Assembly: GCA_921293015.1 (NCBI GenBank)
Contig: OV121081.1
Span: forward strand, 930,001-994,000
DNA: 64,000 nucleotides
Direction of reading: 5' to 3'
Origin: Phorcus lineatus
Taxonomy: Eukaryota; Mollusca; Gastropoda; Trochida; Trochidae
Under the pieces are notes generated by a model. That model was not told the DNA's origin. It did not search any database and worked only from the letters and a program-made list of their open reading frames with translations. The position numbers and the translations under genes are program-made. Positions 16,045 through 29,000 of the stretch are shown here, one piece after another; within the stretch, counting starts at the first letter, position 1; the number at the start of each line of letters is the position of its first letter.

Positions 16045-17056
16045 AATCATTTCTGAGAGTTTTCTATTTGTTGTTTGTTTTTGGTGCCTTTAAAGAAGTT
16101 CTCTTTGTTTTCTTGGCACAACTCCAAATGAGCTTTTGAGCAAGTATGATTCTTGCTTCTGTAAAGGTTTGAGCAACCTTGGAATCTCTCGTTCAGTCGT
16201 GCAGTCGCCTCAACTTCAGTTGTCATGAAGGATTTTCCCACATACCCTAATCTTATTTTGACATCATTGGCTAAGTGGCATAAAGTTATACTTTAATCTT
16301 AAAAAATGGTTGTTTCCACTTGAAGGACACAAGGGCTGAATGAGGTTGAACTGGAATAGCAGCAGTTTGTACATACTTCCAACCACATTCAAACTTTAAA
16401 ATGCCAGTGTTTAATTACATTGCATTGGAGCATCCTCCAAATATTTATTCGTTTCATCAAAGGTCCCTTTTGACAAGTACAAACATTTTATCACTGCTCA
16501 GAACTCATCTGGCTCCATTGTCACCCTTTTTCTATCTCACAGTAACACAGACACAGCTTTAATCAAGTAATAATGCAAAGTACGTTATGGACCATTACTG
16601 ACAAAGTTTGACCCATGTGTGAGTGCCAGAAATGTCGGGGGAAATTGTCAATGAATACCCCTTGTACCTATCCCACAATGTTATATTTTACAGTTTCCAT
16701 GGAAACATGACTAAAACCTGAGTGATATATTCTTGTTTGCTCTGTAACTTGACCACCCTTAATATGCAAGACAAACAGGATCCCTAGATGTGGTTTCTGA
16801 GTTTGTAAATTTGGTCTTGATTTTCTTAATGCAATTCAGTTTATAATAGTATGGTAGTAAATTTGTTCCTTTTGTTTACTCAAGTTACTTATTTGGAGCC
16901 AAGCACAACTTTTGAATCCGGCATAGAAGTTCTTTTGCATCATAGTTTTGGTTGTTTTTTATTTAATGAATGTTTTTGTTTTATTGTTAAACCATTCTGT
17001 TTTCTAGACTGGTTTCTCAAGAAAAATTCATATCCAACTGACTCATATTTTTTTCA
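16045..17056. other. Unassigned stretch upstream of the RCC1L first coding exon
   Basis: No gene is recognised here. The RCC1L promoter and a non-coding first exon may lie in or before this stretch, because a TTTTTTTCAG acceptor at about 17048-17057 precedes the RCC1L start codon. Confidence 0.35.
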
Positions 17057-17070
17057 GATTGTGTTTTATT

Positions 17071-20000
17071 ATGGCTACCAACCTATCTCGTAGATCCTTG
17101 TGTAGCTGGTGTCATCTCATCTCCCAGCATGCATCTCAACTGTCCACTTCCTGTCGCCATCTTGCAAACAGATCATGGAAGAGGCGGATGCTAAATCGAG
17201 AGGCTTTGAAGGAGAAAGTTGTGCAGTATGCAAGTGAGAACGCAAACCGAGCTGAACGGGTGTATGTTTGGGGTTGTGCCACAACAGGAGCGTTGGGTGA
17301 GTGGTAGAGTCTAAGGCTAATAGTTATTTTTTCCGCTTTTCCCTACCAGTTATTGATGTAGAAGCTTTCAAGTCATTCGCAATCTCATCTGGTGTAACTC
17401 TCATAGATTACTGAGTTTTGATCTAAGTTGTGTTTTGAAGGGAAAAATCAAGGATGAGGGGAGGAAATAATTCATGATTATCAGCTTTAAGATTAATATG
17501 ACTCACAAATATATATATAGAACGTCATACTAGTGCATTTTTATGTTTTGTATTGAACGAGAAGATGTCATGGGAGCAGAGAAACAACGAGTTTGAAGAA
17601 CAAGTTGTTTCTCTGCTCCCATGACATCTTTGAGTTCAATACAAAACATCAAAATGCACTAGTATGACGTTCTATATTTATTATATACCCTATCTTAATT
17701 AATAAAACAAATCATTTTGTGATTTATACAAATAAAAGGTTGCATAGCGATACACAATTTCACGCCATACATACTTCCGTGTTGAGGTTACCTTGACATT
17801 GGTATTAGTACGCCGATGGCCGAATAAGGCAATTGACCTGAATGCCACATTCCTCCGCATGACGTCAAGTATAACAAGTCCGACTTTCACATCTTACAAT
17901 AACAAGAAATAGATTTTAAAAAACACAATATTTTTATCAAATTCAGAATAGATTTAACAATGATCAAGCTATTTTGTTTATAAACAATCGTGTAGAAATC
18001 AGTAACTTTCAAAGTTCAAGGTCATTTTAGCCGTCAGTCGGAGTCACTGTCGAAGATAACACGTCTACGCTTTTGCTGCTGATTTTCAAGGTTCATGGAA
18101 TTTGTTTGAAATGACAAGTTGATGTTGAAAGTGCCACCGTAAATGTTGCTGTTGCTGAATAACCCAGATGTCATTCCGTGAAGTGCACTATTGTTATGGG
18201 CCATGTTTTGGCTAATCTGACTGTTTTTATGTGTGCGTTCAAGAGATTTTGAAACTGATTGCATGTAAGAAGTGTCATTAGAGGAATTGTCAACAGGAAC
18301 AAGAGAATTTTCTTTAGCACCAGTAAGGATGTTTATTAAGAGCTTTTGTGCAACTCTCGCAAACTGGGAATCCCAATGACCTAGATCTATAGCTATAAAT
18401 AGCTTCTTTGGGAAATCCGGGAAACCCCAAGGTTGAGAAAAAGTAGAACCGGCAGGCGTGCAATACGGATTCTCGAGTGCAATATGGAATTTGAAGACGT
18501 ATTCTGTATTGCACCCTTGTATTACTATCCTAAGTTTACATGGGTATATAATAAAATTGTATAGATTATATTTAATGTTATGTAATAAAGCAGATGTAAG
18601 TGTATTGCAATGTGTGTGAATTAGTATTTTATGAATGCTTCAAACAGTGTTACTTGAATCCTTTCATGTTAGTTATGATCAGTAATTTCATTCATGGAGT
18701 GAACACAATTACGATCAAACAAATTATTTTGCAATGAAGTTTATCTTGATTCACATTATAATAATCATCCAATTAACCTACAAATCTTGTGACAGAAATG
18801 AAATAGAAGAAAGACCCTTACCTTTACTTTACTTCTAACCCTGTTTCTGCAGTAATTTTCCAAGACTGCTCACAGACCACTGGTCCAAATCTGTATATTC
18901 CTTTTGTTAATGATTTAGGATACACCAAACTTTCCACCCATTATAATTTTACAACTGACAGGCGTGAGGACGTTTATGAAGCCAAAGAAAGGACAGGACG
19001 CAAGAACAAAACAAGCAAGCCCTTCTCGACTGAAGTTCACAGACGAACACAATGTTAAGGTCAGTTATGTAAAGTGGACCAGTTGATGTCTTTTGTTTTC
19101 TATTCAGCTATTCAGGAAGAATTCTGTTATCCTTTAGTAGATTCACAAAATCGTTTTTATTCATTGCCACTTTCTTTTGAAATAGAATCTACAACTTCTA
19201 CACTACTCATAGATTGCCAATCTTTGTAATATGATTATTCCTTGCAAGCTTTTGTCAGGTATGAATTATGAAGGTTTAAAATTGTTTCGCCTGGATGTCA
19301 TGAACACAAAGATTATTCTTTAGAAATGACTCCTCAAACATATACAGTGGAATCTGTCTATGTTGACATCTGTCTAATCCGACAATCTGTCTAATCTGTC
19401 ATTATTTTTTGGTCCCGGCAGAGCTTCTATATGACATTGAACATTGACCAATCCGACACTCTGTCTAAACCGACCTTTTTCTCCGGTTCCAGCGAGTGTC
19501 AGTTTAGACAGATTCCACTGTATTTCCAATTATGATAGTATCAAGTCTCAAATTGTTTAACATATTTAAAACATTATTTGAAAATGTGTCCCTCCATATA
19601 CTTGAGAGTAGATTAATATGCCTGGAAAGTACAAGGGTTAATCAATGTTCCACTATTAGTCCCAGACTGCTATGTGTTGATATGGACCCTTATGTATAAC
19701 CTCTTGAGGATGTTTGACAACTCTCCGCAGATCCGACACTTTGCGTGTGGATACGGGTTCACTGTATTCTCGGCGCGTACTCCTGGAGGATACAAACTGC
19801 TGGGTACAGGGATCAACACAGACTCACAGATTGGCTACCATGAGTATCCTCGTGGCTCTGGTAGGTTAAAAGACGTATTCAACTTTTGATCAAACTATGG
19901 AGAGGAAAAATTAATCTACACATAAGTTGCTGTTAAGATTTTAATCTCATTAGGATTTTCAGGTTCAAGTGGAAACTTGAAAACATGATTATTTGATTAT

Positions 20001-23000
20001 TTGCATACAATTCAGAAAGCTTAGTGAAGAGTAGATTGTGCAGACATTTTTTTATGTATTGTATGCAGACAATAAATGTATTTATTTGTTTATTAGAGCT
20101 GTGATATACAGACATTTTACAATAGGATACGTATCATATCTCTTAACATTTTGATTTTATGAAATACATGTCATGATATCCTATTTTTGTTCTAACAAAA
20201 GTATATTTATCACGATACGTATATTGTCAGATTAACTATCATAATTAATTAATGATATCAAGATATATAATCACAACTCTGCTGTGTTTCCAGGTCGTGT
20301 CCTGGATATTATTGTGGAGCCAGTGCCTATTTCTCTCCCCTTGATGTCGCCAGACACCACGAAGGTGCAGCACCTAGCGTGCGGAAGGGCTCATACTGTC
20401 GTGCTCACAGACAAAGAGGGGGGTGAGCTCACTGCCTGATCATTTCTATATTACATTGGTTGTGTGCAGAGTAACTTTTACTGATCTTTCCTATTTTTTC
20501 TATGTTATTTTCAAGTTTTAACATTTCACGATCAGTGTTGTTTGTTTAAATGTTGAAGACATGATATTGAAGCAATAGCAATTAATTTGACAATTAATTT
20601 GATTTGGACATGAAAATCACCTCCATTCTTCTTACTGGCTGTGTGTACAGTCCTTTGTTTTTGTCATCATACTTTAAAAGATTTTCATGTACATGTTTGC
20701 ATATTAAATATCTTGAAACCCATAAAATGTAAATTCATAATAATAGTACTTATCTATCGTGCCATGTCTCTATCCAGTGTTCAGCCTTGGCAACAACTCG
20801 AGTGGTCAGTGTGGGAGGGCTGTGGTAGAGGACGAGGTATACGCCAAAAACCCAAACATCAACCATGTCCTTGGGCTGCCGGACAATGTCGCGCAGGTGA
20901 ATTATGACGGACATGTAAGGTCTTGCTAATGAAGCTCCAAACAAGCTTCAACCCAGCAATTACTCTAGGTTCATAACTATGTTCCTGCGTCCAGGTCTCA
21001 GTTTATATTTGCTTTCTTGGATGGACATTTTTCACCAGAGCAAGCCAGCCATTAACTTCACAATCTCGCAATCAAAGAAATCTCTTTGTTACATATTGGC
21101 AGGTATTTTTAAAGGAATTGGATGCTTGAAAATCTTATGTTTCATTAATGAATTTCACATGAGTAGTGTTTATATTGTTTAATATTTCACCCTAATGACC
21201 TGTGAAAATTAACGTTTTGTATTGTGTTCCAGGCAGTGTGTGGCCAAGACCACACGATGTTCCTGACGGATGACGGACAGGTGTACAGTTGTGGTCTCGG
21301 GGCGGACGGACAAACAGGTGGGCACTTTACTCTCTATGGTTATGAATTGTGTATGAAATATGACAGAGTTAAAGGGCTTGAGGACAATTAAGTAAGCAGC
21401 GCTATATCATTATCAGTATTGGGGAATGCATAATTGGCTGTGAATATTTTTTTCACATACTTACTCCAAATATATTTTTTTCGTCTTTAACCATGTAACT
21501 CCTGTCATGATAAATTTGCATATTGAATTGATATTCCATTATTCTTACCTGTGAAAATCAATGGCTTCCCACCTTTAGTTATCTTAATTTCAATTGTTTA
21601 CATCTTCTGGTAAATGAATATGTTTTCACTGTTTTGCATACAAGTTACTTCTTTTACATTTTGCATATGTTCACCTGTTTGTTACATGTCTGACAAACTA
21701 CAACTGCATCCTGTACCCACATGCAGCATAGATATTTTGTTTATGGTGTATCACTGAGAGCCTATAAACTTAACTCCAGGGCTAGAGACCTACAAGAATG
21801 TGTCCAGTCCAACACATGTGAGGGGAGACATCGACGGAGAACGGATTACCTCCCTTTCCTGCACAGCTGACTGTGTTCTTGCAGTTTCAGGTAACTCAAG
21901 AGTGATATTAACATTTTCTTTTCATAATATCTTTGCCAATTGTAAGGATTTTGATTTTGAACAAGTACTTTACCTCAAATCAAGTCATTAAGACTAACCT
22001 TATCACAGATATTGAAAGGTTTTCTCACAAGATTAACAAAGATTTTTGTGACATATCAGGATGTTTGATGAGAGTTTTCTGTGTTTCTGAGTACTATCAG
22101 CAAAAGACATTTGGTTTTATATTCAAGTAAAATAATTCTGATCAAGTTAAACAAAGAACTTATTATAGCTTTTGATGATCAGACAAGGGTGACGTGTTTG
22201 GATGGGGTAACTCGGAGTACAACCAGCTTGCCATGGTAACAGATCATGCCCAGGTGTCTGTCCCCCGACATCTACCACTGCAGCAGTGTGGCAAAATCAT
22301 CCAATCAGCTGCCGGAGGCTCTGTCTGTGCGATCCTTAATGGTAGGTAGCCTGTTGAACATGGAATAGTCTGAAATGTTTAGCAGGGGGTGCTGTCAAGG
22401 ATGGCCACCTGAGAGGCTCTAGTTGAGAGTAATGTTATTTGTTTTGGTGATCTCTGTTGTTACATGTCAGGGGTCATGTTGCTAAATAAACAGCATCAAT
22501 ACGTGAAGGAGATTCAACTCACACCTTTGTCCCTCTATCAGATGAGGGTGATGTGTTTGTCTGGGGGTTCGGTATCCTGGGTAAAGGACCCAATCTGGAG
22601 GCGGCGGACACACCACAAAGGATTCCCCAGACTCTCTTCGGACACAACGAGTTGCAGTCAGCCTCTAAAGTCACAGATATCAAGTGTGGGATGGGCCATT
22701 TCGTTGCTCTGACAGGTGCGTACAAATTTGGTTGGGGTTTTTTGTTTTTTGTTTTTTTTTTTCTTTCCTTTCTTTTTCATTTCAAATCACATACCGGTAG
22801 GTGTACATTTGTATGTAACAAAATCACATGTCAGTATTCAACAAGATTAACATTGACATGAGGTTCATATGACTTGATATGTCATTCAAAGCATGAAATT
22901 CAGTTGCTAATGTTAGGATCTATAATACATAATACATTTAATATAATACATTTGACACACAGTGGAAATTCTTATATTCAAAAGTTTCAGTTTTAAGAGA

Positions 23001-26000
23001 AATATAAAACTTCAGTTATTCGACCACATGAATTTTTCTGAGGCCACAAACTCAAATACTTTTACCATGATCTTAACACATTGATTATTTTGCAAAAGAA
23101 AGATGTAAAAACGGCATTGTATAGCCAAATTTTATTACACTCTCGTTGGAGATACTACAGTTGTGAAACAATGACATGTTATTCAACACTGTTGTGAAAC
23201 ATTGCACGTGAAAGCGATCGCATCCGGAACTATTTTCCTGTAGTCACATGACAAGTTATCACGTGATGATGTAAATGAAAATGGCGACTGTCAAAAATAT
23301 TATTCTCTAAACTTTGATAAAACACGAGATAAAAGTACAATTCTTTTTAAAAACTTGCTTAGCTGTTTAAAAATAAATTTAATCAAACAAAACCATCAGA
23401 TTTAATCTTTTTTGTATTTTATTACGCTAGAAAATACCCGTTAACCAAGCTTGATTGTAAGCGTCTCACAAACCACTCAGTCCGAAATTATTGTTTTATT
23501 GTATTAAACTTTGTCGGAGAGTAACATTCCTCCCAATTAAATCATGCAAATTAGTGGTCAGAAAAATATGCAAAGCATAAATAATTACTCTCAGTTGTCC
23601 AAGAAACAGCTCAGAGATATCAGCACAATTATTAACCAACGTCCATCTTCTTCAAATGTAAACATGACCTCCGAATCCGGGTCAAGCGGGCTTTCGTCAG
23701 TAGATCGGGCAAGGTCATCCTTGCCGATTTCGGTCGATTCTAGAAATGTCAGCGTCAGTGCTTCCGAATTTCGATCAATCAACTCAATCTTCGGTGGTTC
23801 CGTTAGCAACTGTGTCATCAATGTTAACTTCATCGGCAACGCAAAGGACAGTGATACTCCCACAGATACTAACTCAAACTAAATGAATCGCGCTTCAAAA
23901 CTCACATTCCAATGACGTCACGATCACGTGACATTCATTCACACAACTCAGTAACGTAATTCAGTGACTGTCTGACTGATGTTATGTTTTGTTAACACGC
24001 CAATTTGTGTTCTTAGTGACCAAAACACTAATGAGTGCCTTCCATTTGTATTGTTCAAAATTAAAGCTGTTATGAACGGACTTACTCTTGACCTATTTCT
24101 CCAATTCGGTCAAATGACGTTATGCGTCGATTGTAAAATTGTATTCCTACGCACAACTACGAGAATTGAGAGTAAACATGATTTTCATTTTATATTAATT
24201 ATTTAATGAGTGTAATAAATAAAATACTAAACTCCGTCCAGTTTAATAACATATTTATGAAACTCGTGGATAGTATTGGTATTTAACTCGCTTTCGCTCG
24301 TTAAATACGAATACCATCCACTCGTTTCATAAATATGTTATTAAACTGAACGTCGTTTAGTATTCTCTATATATCTTATTAGAAAATTTATTTCTAAAGT
24401 TGGAAAAAAGGTCTTCTATTCCTACTCTGTGCCAGAAAAAATAACAAAGTGATTATATTATCTTTTCCTGACAACAAATAGCAGGCAAATGTAGCATTTG
24501 GTTTTATCTGTCACACACAAGATCAGTAATATTCAGCTTGTATCATGATATAAAAAGCTAGATTCGTGGTCTACCGAACAAATGTAAACAAGCTTGCACT
24601 GAAGACAATGAATAAAAATCATTCAACATGTATACAAACATGTTTGATTGCCTGCGTGACTTTCTTCTGAGTTTTTATTATCATTTAGAAAGATGTCATT
24701 TACCATCTAATTTTGTAACACACTGTAACCGCTACATATCATATGGATGGTCTAATCAATAAGATATGATAATAAAGTTTTAAAATAAGGCAATTTAATG
24801 GTATATATTTTTAGAAGACTAGATATAGAAAAATGTATATATAAAAGGCACGAAAATATGTTTTGAGTTTGTATCAGTCACTAATCAATCACTGACCATG
24901 TGTCCCAATTCCAGATACAGGTGACGTGTTCACATGGGGCAAGAACAGACAGGGGTGTCTGGGGCTCGGCAAGATGGAGGATCAGTTCTTTCCTCTCAAG
25001 GTAGGTAACTCCGTACTCTTCAAGCGACAAGTATTTTCATAAAATCATATTTGGCTTTATATTTACTAGAATTCAATAAGTGATGAATGAAATTCAAATC
25101 ATTTGTATATTTATCCCAGATTCCAAATGTAATACAGTTTCTTTTATTTGATGAAAATCAAGTAGCAATCTAGTACATGTTTACAAGGAGAAATTACAGA
25201 TCTAAAAAAACATGTGTGTTAGAAGCTGCTCTCACAAAGATTACAACCCATATCTGTCTTTGTTTTTGTTTTTTATCAGTACTTTATGATGAAATAACAA
25301 GGATTATGTTTGACTTTATTATTATTATGATTAGATATGTGACACAATATAAATACTCTATGTCACTTTAATCTTCAACTATTTACAAGTTTTAAATAAA
25401 CAATTCAGTTTTGATACAATAGAGATGCAATACCGATCACCCTCCATTAGTTGCTGGTGGTGATCAATAAGTTGATACTGCCCTTAGACTGAAGTCATGT
25501 TACCTTTTGTCTTTGAAAAGAAAAACTTTGAGATCATTATGGTAAGGATTCATGGATAAGCTTGCTTGATGACCAGAGATTAAGTCAAGTGACCTGTTGT
25601 TTTTAAACAACAAACATTTGAGATATGTGGCTTAGCAGAAACAAATTAGTTTTATATGAATATAGAAATAGTCAGGAATAGATTAGATTTTGAAGAGATG
25701 TAGTCTATTGCATGATCAGTAATGTTATCAGGTTATACTGATGTTCAATTCAACAGCACATGGTATATGCATAGATACAATTGATCATCATTCTTTATCT
25801 GTGTTCAGTTCTGTATCAACAGATTATTGTAATGTTTGTTCATGGAACCGCTTGTACTTCCTCAAACACCATATAGTCTTGAAGGATACATGTGTGCACC
25901 ACATGTAAAGGAACTCCATTCTTCTAAATGGCTCCAGGAACAGACAAAATTCTTAGTTTTAAACAAATTCCTTGATTGCACATCCAACTTTGATTGTAAC

Positions 26001-29000
26001 CAATCAGGATTCTCTATTTCAAACATCGGTAAGCTTCCCTCTTGCTACAGAGGTGACAAGGAAGAGACATGACTTGTGATATCCCTGGGGACAAGATGGG
26101 GCTGATGACAATAACTCTTGATGATTACCAAGCGAATACAGGTTGACATCTCAGTTATGAAATGAGAAGATGGTGCTTGTCAGAAATATTAGTTACAAAT
26201 CAGCTCTAGCACTCTACTGTAGCCATTGACAGCAGAAAAGTTGCTGGACTTGTAAAATGCAATTACTAGTAGTCCAAAGGTTTACTTGAAGTTAAAGACG
26301 ATGTATTTTGTTAGCTTGAATTAATTTTGGATAGTTCTTTCAGAAATCCACTAGTCGAAATGGCGTACACGCTATTTAGGCTTATCATATATCTGTATAA
26401 GTGAGCTGATAAATGAAGCATTCATAAAATGTTAAAATAGTTGCTGTCAACTAATACTTAACTAATTCAGAGTTCACATTTTAATCTTTTTCATATTGTA
26501 TCATAATATTTCTTAATTAGAAATTGTTTTACAGACAACTGTAAATTCTAACAATGTGATGACTTTAAATAAAATTCTAACAGTTGCAAGACAATGTTTA
26601 ATAATGGAAAGCTGCAGTTATAAAACGAATGTGCCATGTTCAGTTAAGCTTTTCAAATACATTTCCTTAGAGCAAATGATTAAAAGGTGTTCACACTTAA
26701 ATGGCCGCCAGTGATATTTGATCATTTTCTCAATGTCTACGGACGATCTGGTTGAGCCATGAGATGTTTGACTCTCTGAAGATAATACATTTGGCATAAA
26801 TTAATGTTTTTTTCTGGAAAATTTGAAGAAATAAGATGTTCTGATAATGTTCCACTGCCCCTTTAAATGGATTCCCTGTTCAATATCATCACAGGGTGAC
26901 CCATGTTAGAAGTTAACAGGACCCCTGTGTACAGCGCTTGATTGAATTGCTGACTTGATTGATACATAACAGGGAGACAAATGGGTTAGAAGTTTGTAGA
27001 CCCGGAGATATAAACACAACAATCTAACAATGATATGTCAGGTTATATATGAGAAATTTCAAGTCTCTATAATGCTCTATAATCTCAATAAGTAGAAGAT
27101 GATTAACTGAAGCCATATACAACAGGTAACTTATTTCACAACCATGATTAACTGAAGCCGTATACAACAGGTAACGTATTGCACAACCATGATTAACTGA
27201 AGCCGTATACAACAGGTAACGTATTGCACAACCGTGATTAACTGAAGACGTATACAACAGGTAACTTATTGCACAACCATGATTAACTGAAGCCGTATAC
27301 AACAGGTAACTTATTGCACAACCATGATTAACTGAAGCCGTATACAACAGGTAACGTATTGCACAACCATGATTAACTGAAGCCGTATACAACAGGTAAC
27401 GTATTGCACAACCATGATTAACTGAAGCCGTATACAACAGGTAACTTATTGCACAACCGTGATTAACTGAAGACGTATACAACAGGTAACTTATTGCACA
27501 ACCATGATTAACTGAAGCCGTATACAACAGGTAACTTATTGCACAACCATGATTAACTGAAGCCGTATACAACAGATATTTCAGAGCATACTGCCGTTAC
27601 ACATTGCAACAATATTGGAGCACATGTTGCATGAGAGAGTTTTTTCTCAGAATCAGTCTGTCCTTCATCAAGATTCCACTTTGAGAAATGGAAACAACAT
27701 ATTTGATTTATGTAATTATATTGTGGTAATTTCAATTATTCCAATGTTAAAGATTTGAAGGGGGAGGTGGATGATTTCTTTTACCTTTTATTGCCTGGGG
27801 TCTTTTATAGTGTTTCTCAGTATATTTGCTAAATGATCTGAACAATTACATATCTATTTGTGAATGTATAAAATTTCTCAGTATCAATTGTATGTTTAAA
27901 AATGTTTTCTATGGAATTTGGACTAAATTAAAGATTTGAATGGCTCAGTTAAAAGTTCTACAATATTTTCATGATGAGAATATATTCAAAGAGTTCAACA
28001 ATAATTTTCACAATGAGAATTTATTCAAACAGTTCAGCATTATAGAATGTCTTAGCAGAAAATTTAGTCATGTGTTAGGTAGGTTTATCTTTCAGCCACA
28101 GAAACTGTAAATGCAATCAACGTCCATATCGTGTTGTGTATAACATGTATAACACAACGACTGACACCTGTCATAACATCAGCTGGACTGACAGACCTGT
28201 GGATGTATACATGTATATGTGTGCATAATATATATACAGGGACACCTGTTCATAATGAACTCAACGACCTACATACATTTATTGTGGGTGAAATTTTCAT
28301 CCTCTGTAAACTGCAATGTGCTACTGACTCAGATTTTGAGAATGAACAATAAACTGACACTTAATTAATCTCTGAAAAAATATTGGATCCTCACTCCAAA
28401 CTTAAGTTGTTCTGTAAGGTATGTAAAGTGTTTTCATGCCGAAAAAAATCATGTTTCAGTCTAAGGTTTGGAATATTTGAGTTTTGAAATACTATCAACT
28501 AAGTTTTTGTCAGAAAGTATAAATCAACTACAACTCAAACATTGGATAAAAGTGAATATATCTATGAAACATTCTGATATATACATAACAAGTGTCTATA
28601 GATTAACAACAATAAGATGTTCCAGCTGTTCTTGTATAGACCGTTGAGGGATCCAAGTCTTTATTTATATGCCTATGTTAATGACAATATAATCATAATG
28701 ATATTCCTCAGTTTGTTAGCAGCAATATTTTGTGATTAACCATTAGGGCAAACTGACCGAGGTTTGGACACCAACCGAGGTCGCCCGAACTTCGGACACT
28801 TTTTACTCGGAGCTGACACAATAATACGTGCTACTTTTGCGATCTGTTTATTGCAAAATGTTTCTTCTCAGTGTGTTATTTTATTTCTTTCCTTTGATAA
28901 ACATTAAATTATCAGTAATATTTCTTATCGAACTTTTGCCTGGTGGTACAATTACCGGATTCAAGAAAAAAATGGCGAAATATTTGTTTAAATGTAAATG

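Noticed and set aside
20095-20280. Possible short element with ends AGAGCTGTGAT and ATCACAACTCT
   Set aside because: The ends match for only about 11 bp with one mismatch and no target duplication was found, so it may be chance in an AT-rich intron.
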